A stretch of DNA of 64,000 bases from Nocardia sienata NBRC 100364 (GCF_001613205.1 NZ_BDBX01000052.1:1-64000), one strand, 5' to 3'; positions 1-9,359 are shown, counted from the first letter of the stretch. The notes: generated by a model from the letters alone, not told the origin. Numbers and translations are program-made.

Positions 1-1
1 C

Positions 2-1036
2 CGCCACGCCGGACCCGCGATCGCCGCCCTGGCGCGGACCTGCGGCGCCTTGGTGGCCACCTCGGCCGTCGCGAACGGACTCTTCGTCGAAGACGAGTTC
101 GCCCTGGGCATTTCGGGGGGTTTCTCCTCACCGACCACCGCCGATCTCATCGCCGGCGCCGACCTCGTGGTCGGCTGGGGTTGTGCGCTGAATATGTGGA
201 CGATGCGGCACGGCCGCCTGATCGGACCGGACGCCCGGGTAGTGCAGGTCGACGACGATATCGACGCCATCGGCGCGCACCGCCCGGTCGATCTCGGGGT
301 GCTCGGCGACTGTGAGCCCACCGCCCGCGATGTGCTGGTCGAATTACAACGGTCCGGCGCGGGCGAGGTAACCGGTTACCGCACCGCCGAGGTGGCGGCC
401 CGCATCGCCCGCACGGGTCGCTGGCGCGACATTGCGGTGGACGACTCCTCCACCGGCGAGCGGGTCGATCCTCGCGCTCTCACTATCGCGCTCGACGAGA
501 TCCTGCCGACGCAGCGGATCGTCTCGATCGACTCGGGGAACTTCATGGGCTACCCCGCCACGCATCTCTCGGTGCCCGATGAGAACGGATTCTGCTTCAC
601 CCAGGCGTTCCAGTCGATCGGCCTGGGCCTGGGCACCGCGATCGGCGCGGCCTTCGCGCGACCGGACCGGCTCCCGGTGCTCGGCACCGGGGACGGCGGA
701 TTCCTCATGGCGATCGCCGAACTCGAGACGGCGGTGCGCTGTGCGCTGCCGCTGGTGGTCATCGTGTACAACGACTCCGCCTACGGCGCCGAGGTGCACC
801 ATTTCACCGCTGCCGACCACAGCACGGTGACCTTCCCCGACACCGATATCGCCGCCGTGGCGCAGGGGTTCGGGGCTGCTGGTGTCACGGTGCGCTCGGT
901 CGCCGATCTCGCCCCGGTAGGCGAGTGGGTCGACCGGTACCGCCGGACCGGCCGGGCCCGGCCGCTGGTGATCGATGCGAAGATCACCAGCGACGGCGGC
1001 GCGTGGTGGCTCGCGGAGGCGTTCGCCGGTCACTGA
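2..1036 (+). CDS. Thiamine diphosphate-dependent enzyme, C-terminal part (5' end outside window)
   Basis: The frame is open from base 2, so the gene begins before the window; about 344 residues are visible. The C-terminal half has the ThDP-binding signature: GTGDGGF followed about 25 residues later by VIVYNDSAYG, the GDG...N pattern of acetolactate synthase, benzoylformate decarboxylase and related enzymes. The upstream part looks like the central domain of this fold (DLVVGWGCALN, VVQVDDDIDAIG). The family decarboxylates or ligates 2-oxo acids using ThDP and Mg2+ in the cytoplasm. The substrate cannot be read from this fragment, and no biosynthetic partner lies downstream. An acetolactate-synthase-like catabolic enzyme is the best guess. 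Confidence 0.85.
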   Translation, partial: RHAGPAIAALARTCGALVATSAVANGLFVEDEFALGISGGFSSPTTADLIAGADLVVGWGCALNMWTMRHGRLIGPDARVVQVDDDIDAIGAHRPVDLGVLGDCEPTARDVLVELQRSGAGEVTGYRTAEVAARIARTGRWRDIAVDDSSTGERVDPRALTIALDEILPTQRIVSIDSGNFMGYPATHLSVPDENGFCFTQAFQSIGLGLGTAIGAAFARPDRLPVLGTGDGGFLMAIAELETAVRCALPLVVIVYNDSAYGAEVHHFTAADHSTVTFPDTDIAAVAQGFGAAGVTVRSVADLAPVGEWVDRYRRTGRARPLVIDAKITSDGGAWWLAEAFAGH

Positions 1037-1108
1037 GTCCGGGCTGGAGTACTGGGCACAGCGGCATCGCTGGTAACACCTGGACCGCTTTCTTCGAAAA
1101 GAGACCAA

Positions 1109-1921
1109 ATGGTTTCGATACGAACGGGTCCGGCAACTGTGCAGGTGAACAACGAGCTGATCGCGGCTATCCGACGCGCGTCCGCCGAGGTCGCTCGTGC
1201 GCTCGTCGACTGTGAGGCACCGGCTCTCGCGCAAGTGATGGGGCAGACGGGTAGGCGGTTGCACAAGACGATGCACGATCTCGGTGGCGTGGACCACTGT
1301 CTGGGCACGCAGCTGACCTACGCAGCACCCAGCGCATCGAGGGGCAACCCGTCCCGTCCGGAAACGGACGGCTCCGCATGGTTTCAGCCGAGGCCCTCGC
1401 GGTCCGAGCGCATCAACCGAGAGATCGACGACTGCCTGACCCGGGTGAATCCGCATTACGACCCGGCTGATCCACGGCGAAGCAATAATTGCGTGGCCGT
1501 GGCGACCGCGTACGAGTTGCGCCGGCGCGGACGCGATGTCGAGGCAGGGCAGGTGCCGTTCCCGTTCGAGACCGGTTTCCCGCACAGTTTTACCGAGATC
1601 GCCTGGACCCGCAGGTTCACGGCAGTGAGCCGGCGCAGCGAGCTGTACGAGGCGTTCCGGGAGCCCGGTTCACGCGGGATCGTCGTCGCGGACTGGCCAC
1701 CGGGACGGCGCGTCGACCTCGGCGATTCCCATGTGTTCAATATCGAACACATACCCGGCGGGGGGATACGGGTCGTCGACGGCCAGCCCGACCCGGCGCT
1801 GACCGACGCCACAGAACATATCCGCCGAGCGGCGGCATTGCGCTATCTGCGAGTGGACGATCTGGCCGATCCCGCGCCGACCATCGTGGACTACCTCGGA
1901 ATACGGGCCGCGCGTCGATAG
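1109..1921 (+). CDS. Stand-alone papain-fold (Tox-PL-like) protein
   Basis: A 270-residue protein. The C-terminal half has the layout of the papain-fold toxin 1 (Tox-PL) family: NNCVAVATAYELRRRG with the presumed nucleophile Cys128, then DSHVFNIEH with His208, then RVVDGQPDP with Asp224. In the family this Cys-His-Asp triad gives protease or glutamine-deamidase activity and usually sits at the C-terminus of polymorphic toxins. The first 100 residues are not recognised. No signal peptide, WXG/LXG or repeat region is seen. No convincing immunity gene adjoins: the next gene, lon, starts 178 bases downstream. The ATG follows only a weak purine run (AAAAGAGA). It could be a secreted effector, a domesticated enzyme or an orphan toxin module. 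The fold is inferred from motif spacing. Confidence 0.6.
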   Translation: MVSIRTGPATVQVNNELIAAIRRASAEVARALVDCEAPALAQVMGQTGRRLHKTMHDLGGVDHCLGTQLTYAAPSASRGNPSRPETDGSAWFQPRPSRSERINREIDDCLTRVNPHYDPADPRRSNNCVAVATAYELRRRGRDVEAGQVPFPFETGFPHSFTEIAWTRRFTAVSRRSELYEAFREPGSRGIVVADWPPGRRVDLGDSHVFNIEHIPGGGIRVVDGQPDPALTDATEHIRRAAALRYLRVDDLADPAPTIVDYLGIRAARR

Positions 1922-2060
1922 CCCGCCCATCCGCAGGTCGCCGCGCACGTCCGCCGGTGTCGCAGGCGACTCGCGCAGTGTGAGAACGAGGGCCGGGCGC
2001 TGCGCTCTTCGCCCTGAGTGAACAGCGGCACAGCGGTGGAACAAAGGCGAACCCGACCAA

Positions 2061-2081
2061 GTTGAGTGGGTGTAGCTCAAC
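2061..2081 (+). promoter_or_regulatory. HAIR-type (HspR) operator upstream of lon
   Basis: The sequence reads GTTGAGT-N7-GCTCAAC, a near-perfect inverted repeat of the HspR-associated inverted repeat (consensus CTTGAGT-N7-ACTCAAG). It lies 18 bases before the lon start and just before the GGAGG ribosome site, so a bound repressor would block transcription or early elongation. HspR control of lon is established in Streptomyces lividans. The assignment here rests on motif and position only. Confidence 0.7.
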
Positions 2082-2098
2082 TATTGGAGGTTGTGTTC

Positions 2099-4504
2099 GT
2101 GACTACACCACTGAATCTTCCGGTGCTGTTCCTGACCGATCCCATCGTGCTGCCCGGGATGGTCGTACCGATCGAACTGGATGAATCCGCGCAGGCGGCC
2201 ATCGACGCCGCCCAGGCGGCGCAGACCGGGACCGTGCTGCTGGCTCCGCGCCTGTCCGAGGGTTACGCCGCCTACGGCGTGATCGCCACCATCGAGCAGA
2301 TCGGCCGGATGCGCGGTGGCACGCCCGCCGCGGTGCTGAAGGCGGAACGGCGCGCGAAGATCGGTCACGGGGTCACCGGCCCCGGCGCCGCACTGTGGGT
2401 CGAGGCCGAACCGGTCGAAATCCCCGCCGCCGACGGACGCACCCGGGAACTGGCCGCCGAGTACAAGAAGCTGGTCGTCTCGGTGCTGCAGAAGCGTGAG
2501 GCGTGGCAGATGATCGACGCCTTCAACCAGCTCACCGAACCGTCCGCCATCGCCGATACCGCGGGCTATGCCGCCTACCTCACCGATGAACAGAAACGCG
2601 AACTGCTCGAGACTCCGGATGTCGCGCAACGGCTGAACCGGTTGATCGAATGGACGCGGGCGCATATCGCCGAGGCCGAGGTCACCGAGAAGATCGGTGA
2701 CGAAGTTCGCGAGAACATGGAGAAGAGCCAGCGCGAATTCCTGCTGCGCCAGCAGCTCAACGCCATCCGCAAGGAACTCGGCGAGGACGAACCCGACGGC
2801 GCCGACGACTACCGCACCCGTGTGGAACAGGCCGATCTGCCCGGAAGTGTGCGGGAAGCGGCGCTGCGCGAGGTCGGCAGGTTGGAGCGGTCCAGCGATC
2901 AGAGCCCGGAATCCGGGTGGATCCGCACCTGGCTGGACACCGTCCTGGAACTGCCGTGGCAGGTGAAAACCGAGGACTCCACCGATGTGGCGGCGGCTCG
3001 CGCCGTGCTCGACGCCGACCACCACGGCCTGGACGAGGTGAAAGACCGGATGGTCGAGTACCTGGCGGTGCGCGCGCGGCGCGCGCAACGCGGCCTGGAG
3101 GTCGTGGGCGGACGTGGATCCGGCGCAGTACTGGTGCTTGCCGGTCCGCCCGGGGTCGGTAAGACTTCGCTCGGTGAATCCGTCGCCCGTGCCCTGGGCC
3201 GTAAATTCGTCCGGGTCGCACTGGGCGGGGTGCGGGACGAGGCGGAGATCCGCGGGCACCGGCGCACCTATGTGGGCGCTATGCCCGGCCGGATCGTGCG
3301 GGCGATCAAGGAGGCCGGTTCGATGAACCCGGTCGTCCTGCTGGACGAGGTCGACAAGATCGGCTCGGATTTCCGGGGCGATCCCGCGGCGGCCCTGCTC
3401 GAGGTACTCGACCCCGCGCAGAACCACACCTTCCGCGACCACTACCTGGATATGGACCTGGACCTGTCCGATGTGCTGTTCCTGGCCACGGCCAATGTCA
3501 TGGACACCATCCCCGGCCCCCTGCTGGACCGGATGGAAGTGATCACGGTCGACGGGTACACCGAGGACGACAAGGTGGCCATCGCCCGCGACTTCCTGCT
3601 GCCCCGGCAGCTGGAACGCAACGCGCTGACCGCCGAGGAGGTCCGGGTCACCGACGCGGCGCTGCGCGAGGTCGCGGCGAACTACACCAGGGAGGCCGGG
3701 GTCCGGCAGCTCGAGCGGCTGATCGCCAAGGCGTTGCGCAAGGCGGCGACGCGCTTGTCCGAGACCGGTGTCGCATCGGTCACCGACGTGGGCGCCGAGA
3801 CGGATACGACGTCCGGGCACACCGATGCCACGGCACCACCGCTGACCATCGATATCGCGGATCTGAAGGACTACCTCGGGCGGCCGCGTTTCACTCCGGA
3901 TTCGGCGGAACGCACCGCGGTACCGGGTGTGTCGACCGGTCTGGCGGTCACCGGGCTGGGCGGTGACGTCCTCTACATCGAGGCCAACACCGCCGAGGGC
4001 GACCGGGGCCTCACGCTGACCGGCCAACTGGGCGACGTCATGAAGGAATCGGCGCAGATCGCGCTGACCTACGTGCGGTCGCACCTGAGCGAAATCGGCA
4101 TCGAATCGACGGTGCTGGACGGCAACCTGCACGTCCACGTGCCCGCCGGCGCGGTGCCCAAGGACGGACCGTCGGCCGGTGTCACCATGGTCACCGCGCT
4201 GGTATCGCTGGCACTGGGGCGCCCGGTGCGCTCCGATGTCGGAATGACGGGCGAGGTCACGCTGAACGGCCGGGTGCTGCCGATCGGCGGGGTCAAGCAG
4301 AAACTGCTCGCCGCGCAGCGTGCCGGACTGAAGACGGTGTTCATCCCGGCCCGCAACGAGCCGGATCTGGACGATGTCCCCGCCGATGTGCTGGCCGAGC
4401 TCGACGTCCGTCCGGTGGGCGATGTCGCCGAGATCCTGGCCTACGCCATCGAACCGGTGCGGGAACCGGCCCTGGACGGCCGGGCCTTGGCGGCCAGCGC
4501 CTGA
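2099..4504 (+). CDS. lon: ATP-dependent protease Lon
   Basis: Lon is a cytoplasmic AAA+ serine protease that degrades misfolded and some regulatory proteins. Visible in order: N-terminal LAN domain (LPVLFLTD onward), Walker A GPPGVGKT at 349-356, Walker B VVLLDEVDK, and the protease domain with PKDGPSAG (Ser692) and GGVKQK (Lys735) forming the Ser-Lys dyad. At 801 residues it has normal family length. GTG 2099 is chosen because GGAGG lies at 2086-2090; an in-frame GTG at 2066 would add 11 unlikely residues and cover the HAIR site. A 16-pair hairpin terminator follows, so it is probably monocistronic. Heat-shock control by HspR is inferred from the operator. Confidence 0.97.
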   Translation: MTTPLNLPVLFLTDPIVLPGMVVPIELDESAQAAIDAAQAAQTGTVLLAPRLSEGYAAYGVIATIEQIGRMRGGTPAAVLKAERRAKIGHGVTGPGAALWVEAEPVEIPAADGRTRELAAEYKKLVVSVLQKREAWQMIDAFNQLTEPSAIADTAGYAAYLTDEQKRELLETPDVAQRLNRLIEWTRAHIAEAEVTEKIGDEVRENMEKSQREFLLRQQLNAIRKELGEDEPDGADDYRTRVEQADLPGSVREAALREVGRLERSSDQSPESGWIRTWLDTVLELPWQVKTEDSTDVAAARAVLDADHHGLDEVKDRMVEYLAVRARRAQRGLEVVGGRGSGAVLVLAGPPGVGKTSLGESVARALGRKFVRVALGGVRDEAEIRGHRRTYVGAMPGRIVRAIKEAGSMNPVVLLDEVDKIGSDFRGDPAAALLEVLDPAQNHTFRDHYLDMDLDLSDVLFLATANVMDTIPGPLLDRMEVITVDGYTEDDKVAIARDFLLPRQLERNALTAEEVRVTDAALREVAANYTREAGVRQLERLIAKALRKAATRLSETGVASVTDVGAETDTTSGHTDATAPPLTIDIADLKDYLGRPRFTPDSAERTAVPGVSTGLAVTGLGGDVLYIEANTAEGDRGLTLTGQLGDVMKESAQIALTYVRSHLSEIGIESTVLDGNLHVHVPAGAVPKDGPSAGVTMVTALVSLALGRPVRSDVGMTGEVTLNGRVLPIGGVKQKLLAAQRAGLKTVFIPARNEPDLDDVPADVLAELDVRPVGDVAEILAYAIEPVREPALDGRALAASA

Positions 4505-4514
4505 TCCACGATCT

Positions 4515-4550
4515 AGGGCCGCGGCAACCCGAAGGGGTTACCGCGGCCCT
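4515..4550 (+). terminator. Rho-independent-type terminator of lon
   Basis: Inverted arms 4515-4530 and 4535-4550 (AGGGCCGCGGCAACCC with its near-perfect complement, one G-T pair) close a 4-base loop and are followed by TTCG. It begins 10 bases after the lon stop codon. Confidence 0.8.
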
Positions 4551-4666
4551 TTCGTATGCAGCGGCGTCTTCCCTCCCGCGGCCAGGAGTGACACCATCCG
4601 CAGAGGGCCACGTGAGGAATTCCCGACCACCGGGGCGCCCGCGCCGGGGGATGAACGAGGACGCTG

Positions 4667-6271
4667 ATGCAGGACACGACGAGTTCGACCGGTTTCCCGG
4701 GGCCGGATCAGCAGGATCGGCGCACCATCTGCCGCTTCGCGGCCGGACTGTGCGGGCTGCTGGCCGCCGCGGTCGTGCTCGGGGTCGGTGAACTCGTCGC
4801 GGCCCTGATCGCGCCGGACGCGTCGCCCTTCCTGGCCACCGGGGCGACCGTGGTCGACCACACCCCGCAGGCGCTGCGCGAGTTCGCGATCGAACAGTTC
4901 GGTACCCGGGACAAACTCGTGCTGTTCCTGACCATGGGCGCGGCGATGGTCTTACTGGCTGTGGCGGCGGGCTTGCTGGAACGGCGCCGGCCCTATGGCA
5001 GCGTGCTGCTGGCCGGGCTCGCGGTGGCCGTCTGTCTCGCCGTGCTGCGGCGGCCGAACGCGACCGCGGCGTTCGCCGTGCCGATCCTGCTCGGTGCCGT
5101 GGCCGGGATCTTCACCCTGCGGATCCTGATCGGCCGGGCACCGCGCCGCGCAGCGCCGGCGGGTGGTTCCGCGGCAGAGGCCGCGGGCGGGAACGGTACC
5201 GACGCCTCGCGGCGGCGGTTCCTGGGGTTGGCCGCCGGGGCCGCTGTGCTCGCTGCCGGATCCGCCGCGGCCGGGCGGTGGGCCGGCGAACGTGCGCGCG
5301 CGGTGACCGCGGATCTGCGGCGGTTCGTGGTCCCGCGCCCCCAGGTGCCGGCCGCGCCCATACCACCGGGGACCGATCCGCCCGTCCCCGGACTCACCGC
5401 GTTCCGCACCCCGAACGACACCTTCTACCGGATCGACACCGCACTGCGGGTACCCGCGTTGACCAGCGACGACTGGCAGCTGCGGATCCACGGCATGGTG
5501 GAGCGCGAAATCCGGTTCACGATGGACGATCTGCTGCGGCGGCCCGCCGTGGAGAAGATGATCACCTTGACCTGTGTGTCCAATGAGGTCGGTGGTGATC
5601 TGGTCGGCAACGCCACCTGGATCGGATACCCACTCGCCGATCTCCTCGCCGAGGCCGGGGTCCGGCCGGACGCGGATATGGTGCTGTCCACCAGTGCCGA
5701 CGGTTTCACCGCCGGTACGCCCGTGGCGGCCCTCACCGACGGTCGCGACGCCCTGCTCGCGGTGGGTATGAACGGCGAACCGCTGCCGGTCGAGCACGGT
5801 TACCCGGCCCGGATGGTGGTGCCCGGTCTCTACGGATACGTCAGCGCCACGAAATGGGTGGTCGATCTGGAGATCACCCGGTTCGATCGCGCCCAGGCCT
5901 ACTGGACCCGGCGCGGCTGGTCGGCGTTCGGCCCGATCAAAACCGCCTCCCGCATCGATGTCCCGGCGGCCTTCGGCCGTATCGCTGCGGGGCCGGTGGT
6001 GGTGGCCGGGGTCGCCTGGGCTCAGCATCGCGGGATCGCTGCGGTGGAGGTGCAGGTCGACGAGGGTCCCTGGGAGCCGGCCGACCTGGCGCCGGAGTAC
6101 TCGCTGGACACCTGGCGTCAGTGGACCTGGCGCTGGGACGCGCCACAAGGTCGGCACACCCTGCGGGTACGAGCCACCGACGGTGCGGGCGGGGTGCAGA
6201 CCGAGGAGCGCGCCGACCCGGTCCCGGATGGCGCGACGGGTTGGCACAGCCGGACGGTCACCGTCGAGTGA
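4667..6271 (+). CDS. Membrane-anchored molybdopterin-dependent oxidoreductase (sulfite-oxidase/YedY fold)
   Basis: A 534-residue protein. The N-terminus has about four hydrophobic segments within residues 20-165 (for example LVLFLTMGAAMVLLAVAAGL). A linker with RRRFLGLAAGAAVLAAGSAAAG resembles a Tat-type RR segment. The extracytoplasmic molybdopterin domain spans about 225-440, with Cys303 in TLTCVSNEVGGD as the likely molybdenum ligand and GYPARMVVPGLYGYVSATKWV. A dimerisation-like domain follows (VVVAGVAWAQHRGIAAVEV). The family catalyses oxygen-atom transfer or sulfoxide/sulfite chemistry outside the membrane; the substrate is unknown. It converges with the ABC exporter gene, leaving only 20 bases between them. 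Confidence 0.88.
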   Translation: MQDTTSSTGFPGPDQQDRRTICRFAAGLCGLLAAAVVLGVGELVAALIAPDASPFLATGATVVDHTPQALREFAIEQFGTRDKLVLFLTMGAAMVLLAVAAGLLERRRPYGSVLLAGLAVAVCLAVLRRPNATAAFAVPILLGAVAGIFTLRILIGRAPRRAAPAGGSAAEAAGGNGTDASRRRFLGLAAGAAVLAAGSAAAGRWAGERARAVTADLRRFVVPRPQVPAAPIPPGTDPPVPGLTAFRTPNDTFYRIDTALRVPALTSDDWQLRIHGMVEREIRFTMDDLLRRPAVEKMITLTCVSNEVGGDLVGNATWIGYPLADLLAEAGVRPDADMVLSTSADGFTAGTPVAALTDGRDALLAVGMNGEPLPVEHGYPARMVVPGLYGYVSATKWVVDLEITRFDRAQAYWTRRGWSAFGPIKTASRIDVPAAFGRIAAGPVVVAGVAWAQHRGIAAVEVQVDEGPWEPADLAPEYSLDTWRQWTWRWDAPQGRHTLRVRATDGAGGVQTEERADPVPDGATGWHSRTVTVE

Positions 6272-6291
6272 CGATGACCGTCCGGGGCCTG

Positions 6292-8172
6292 CTACGCCGC
6301 CGCCGGCGCCGGTTCCTGAGCGAACTGGGTCCGATACAGCTCGGCATAACGCCCGCTCGCGGCGAGCAGTTCGGCATGCGATCCACGTTCCACGATACGA
6401 CCGGACTCGACCACCAGAATCTGATCGGCCGCGCGCACGGTGGACAGCCGGTGGGCGATCACGAGGGCGGTACGCCCCTGTAGCGCTTCGGTGAGCGCCG
6501 CCTGCACAGCGGCCTCGGAAGTCGAGTCCAGGGAGGCGGTCGCCTCGTCCAGAATCACCACTCGCGGCTGTTTGAGCAGCAACCGGGCAATGGTGAGACG
6601 CTGGCGCTCACCGCCGGAGAGCCGATAGCCGCGTTCCCCGACCACCGTGTCCAGCCCGTCGGGCAGGCTCGCGATCAGATCGCTCAGGCGGGCCCGCTCC
6701 AGCGCGTCCCACAGCTGGTCCTCGCCGGCCTCCGGAGCGGCCAGCAGCAGATTGGCCCGGATGGTGTCGTGGAAGAGATGGCCGTCCTGGGTGACCAGGC
6801 CGACCGTTTCCTGGATCGACTGCATGGTGAGTTCGCGAGTATCGACGCCGCCCAGCCGGACCGCGCCCGCGTCCACGTCGTAGAGACGGGAGACCAGTTG
6901 CGCGATGGTCGACTTGCCGGCGCCGGAGGAGCCGACCAGGGCGATCAACTGGCCGGGTTCGGCGCGCAGTGTCACCCCGTGCAGCACTTCCTCGCCGCCG
7001 CGGGTGTCCAAGGTCGCCACCTCTTCCAGCGAGGCCAGCGAGACCTTGTCGGCGGCAGGATATCCGAACCGCACGTCGTCGAGTTCCACCGCGACGGGAC
7101 CGGCGGGCACCGGCCGCGCCCCGGGCGCGTCCTCGATCAGCGGTTTCAAATCGAGGACCTCGAAGACCCGCTCGAAACTGACCAGCGCGGACATGACCTC
7201 CATCCGAGCGCTGGCCAGCGCGGTGAGCGGTGAGTACAGCCTGGTGAGCAGGAGTGACAGGGCCACCACGGCACCGGCGTCCAGTTGCCCGCGCAGCGCG
7301 TACCAGCCGCCGAGGCCGTAGACCAGCGCGACGGCCAGCGCCGAGACAAGTGTCAACGCCGTGACGAAAACGGTCTGCAGCATGGCGGTGCGCACGCCGA
7401 TATCGCGGACCCGCCGCGCCCGCAGCGCGAACTCGGCCGATTCCTGGGCCGGGCGGCCGAAGAGTTTCACCAGGGTCGCGCCCGGTGCGGAGAAACGTTC
7501 GGTCATCTGCGTGCTCATCGCCGCGTTCAATCCCGCTGCCTCGCGCTGGATATCGGCCAGCCGGTCGCCCATCCGGCGGGCGGGGATCACGAATACCGGC
7601 AGCAGCAGCAGGGCGAGTAAGGTGATCTGCCAGGACAATTGGAGCATCACCACCAGGGTGAGCGCCACGGTGACGATATTGGCGACCACGCCCGAGAGGG
7701 TGTCGCTGAAGGCGCGCTGCGCTCCGATCACATCATTGTTCAGCCGGCTGACCAGCGCGCCGGTGCGGGTGCGGGTGAAGAAGGCGATCGGCATCCGCTG
7801 TACGTGGTCGAAGACCGCGGTCCGCAGGTCGAGGATCAAGCCCTCACCGATGCGCGCCGACAGCCAGCGGATGGCCAGGCCGAGGCCCGCGTCCAGGATC
7901 GCCAGCGCCGCGATGGCAAGCGCCAGCAGTATCACCGTCCGTGGGGGCGACCCCGCGAAGATATCGTCGACCACCCGGCCCGCCAGCAACGGCGTGGCGA
8001 CCACGAGTACCGCCGCGGCCACGCTGAGTGCGAGAAAAGCGATCAGCCGCTGCCGATGTGGCCGGGCGAAGCGCAGGATGCGCCGTGCCGTGGCGAGACT
8101 GAACGACCGTGTCTCCTCGGGTGCGTGCATGCGCCGGTACATCTGGTCCCAGGCCACCGATTCCATGCTCAT
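6292..8172 (-). CDS. ABC-type exporter, fused permease and ATPase
   Basis: A 626-residue half-transporter of the MsbA/LmrA type, expected to dimerise in the inner membrane and export lipids or drugs. An N-terminal six-helix domain spans about 50-330. The nucleotide-binding domain has Walker A GSSGAGKST (Lys420), signature LSGGERQR (about 517-524), Walker B VVILDEATASLD and the switch His in VIAHRLSTV. ATG 8172 is preferred because GGAAGG precedes it; a longer in-frame start at 8238 would overlap the operator. It lies 74 bases after dinB on the same strand. A TetR-type palindrome in that gap suggests ligand-controlled expression. Substrate unknown. Confidence 0.9.
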   Translation of the reverse strand: MSMESVAWDQMYRRMHAPEETRSFSLATARRILRFARPHRQRLIAFLALSVAAAVLVVATPLLAGRVVDDIFAGSPPRTVILLALAIAALAILDAGLGLAIRWLSARIGEGLILDLRTAVFDHVQRMPIAFFTRTRTGALVSRLNNDVIGAQRAFSDTLSGVVANIVTVALTLVVMLQLSWQITLLALLLLPVFVIPARRMGDRLADIQREAAGLNAAMSTQMTERFSAPGATLVKLFGRPAQESAEFALRARRVRDIGVRTAMLQTVFVTALTLVSALAVALVYGLGGWYALRGQLDAGAVVALSLLLTRLYSPLTALASARMEVMSALVSFERVFEVLDLKPLIEDAPGARPVPAGPVAVELDDVRFGYPAADKVSLASLEEVATLDTRGGEEVLHGVTLRAEPGQLIALVGSSGAGKSTIAQLVSRLYDVDAGAVRLGGVDTRELTMQSIQETVGLVTQDGHLFHDTIRANLLLAAPEAGEDQLWDALERARLSDLIASLPDGLDTVVGERGYRLSGGERQRLTIARLLLKQPRVVILDEATASLDSTSEAAVQAALTEALQGRTALVIAHRLSTVRAADQILVVESGRIVERGSHAELLAASGRYAELYRTQFAQEPAPAAA

Positions 8173-8229
8173 CTGACATGTCCTTCCGCTCCGGAGCACG
8201 ATTGAACTCCGGTGCACCGACACTAAAAG

Positions 8230-8245
8230 CTGAACCAATGTTCAG
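8230..8245. promoter_or_regulatory. TetR-type palindromic operator before the ABC exporter
   Basis: CTGAAC-CAAT-GTTCAG is a perfect 6+4+6 inverted repeat placed 58-73 bases upstream of the exporter start and directly next to the dinB stop codon. This form is typical of TetR-family operators. No tetR gene adjoins, so the regulator would act in trans. Confidence 0.45.
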
Positions 8246-8246
8246 G

Positions 8247-9359
8247 TCAAGCGCCGGGTGTCCCCGAACCACCGGTCCCGGGAGCCTGCGCGACCGGGGC
8301 GAGTTCGAGACGGACACCGAGCAGGCGGATCGGACGGTCCAGCGGAAAGCGATCCAGCACCCGCAGCGCGGTATCGACGATCGTCGGGATATCGGTGGTC
8401 GGCTCGGGCAGTTTCGACTGCTTGCTGCGGGTGTAGAAGGTGCTGGTGCGCACGGTGACCGAGACCCGGATGGCCGTCCGGCCCGCCTCGACGACCTCCG
8501 CCGCGACCTCCGCCGCCAAACGGGCCACCTGCGCGCCGATCTCGGCCGGATCGACGAGATCCCGCGGGAAGGTCTGCGATCTGCTGCGCCCCACCGCCGG
8601 GGGTGGTTTCGTCACTACCTCCGTATCACCGGCGCCGCGACTCATCACCCACAGCGCGGGACCGTTGGCCGGACCGAACTCGGCCGCTAGCCGGGCCCGG
8701 TCGGCGGTCATCAGATCCCCGACGGTATGGATATCGAGTTCGGCCAGCCGGGCCGCGATCCGGTTACCGATCCCCCAGAGCGCGTTCGTCGGACGATGGG
8801 CCATCACCGCCGACCAGTTGGCGGCAGTGAGCCGGAACATCCCGTCGTGCGCTCCCGGATGGTCGGCTGCGACGCCCCCGGGCTTCCCGACCGATTTCGC
8901 GAAACCGGTGGCCAGTTTCGCGGTGAGCTTGTTGTCGCCGATGCCGATCGCGCAGGTGAGATCCAGTTCTTCCACCGCCGCGCGGATCGACCGAGCGAAA
9001 TCCTCGGGCTCATCGGTATCGACCGCCACGAACGCCTCGTCCCACCCCCAGACCTCCACCTGATCGGTGAACACGCGCAACCGCGCCATGACCTCCTCGG
9101 ACGCTTCCTCGTAGCAGGGGACGTCCAAGGGCAGGAAGACCGCCTCCGGACATTTTCGCGCCGCCGACCGCAACGCCATACCCGCCCGCACCCCGTAGCC
9201 GCGCGCCGGGTACGACGCGCAGGTCACCACCTTGCGGGGCTCGTCCGGGTCGCCGTTTCCGCCCACGATCACCGGCTGCCCCCGTAGTTCGGGATGGCGC
9301 CGGTACTCCACCGCGGCCTGGAACTGGTCGAGGTCGACGTGCAACAGCCATCTGGCCAC
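8247..9359 (-). CDS. dinB: Y-family DNA polymerase IV (DinB)
   Basis: A translesion polymerase of 370 residues. Metal-binding acidic residues are visible as HVDLDQF (Asp9) and GWDEAF (Asp107-Glu108). The tryptophan before the catalytic DE is shared with the mycobacterial DinB2/Rv3056 type rather than the SVDEAY form. An HhH-like thumb segment (NALWGIGNRIAARLAELDIHTVGDL) and little-finger domain follow. The C-terminus (VAQAPGTGGSGTPGA) shows no QxxLF clamp-binding peptide, as reported for some mycobacterial DinB proteins. No LexA box of the GAAC-N4-GTTC type was seen upstream. It is followed by the ABC exporter on the same strand. Confidence 0.9.
   Translation of the reverse strand: MARWLLHVDLDQFQAAVEYRRHPELRGQPVIVGGNGDPDEPRKVVTCASYPARGYGVRAGMALRSAARKCPEAVFLPLDVPCYEEASEEVMARLRVFTDQVEVWGWDEAFVAVDTDEPEDFARSIRAAVEELDLTCAIGIGDNKLTAKLATGFAKSVGKPGGVAADHPGAHDGMFRLTAANWSAVMAHRPTNALWGIGNRIAARLAELDIHTVGDLMTADRARLAAEFGPANGPALWVMSRGAGDTEVVTKPPPAVGRSRSQTFPRDLVDPAEIGAQVARLAAEVAAEVVEAGRTAIRVSVTVRTSTFYTRSKQSKLPEPTTDIPTIVDTALRVLDRFPLDRPIRLLGVRLELAPVAQAPGTGGSGTPGA

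Noticed and set aside
2081..4138. 685-codon open frame on the minus strand across lon
   Set aside because: It is antisense to a full-length Lon with every catalytic motif. Its translation is low in hydrophobic pattern and has no family resemblance; long antisense frames are normal at this GC content.
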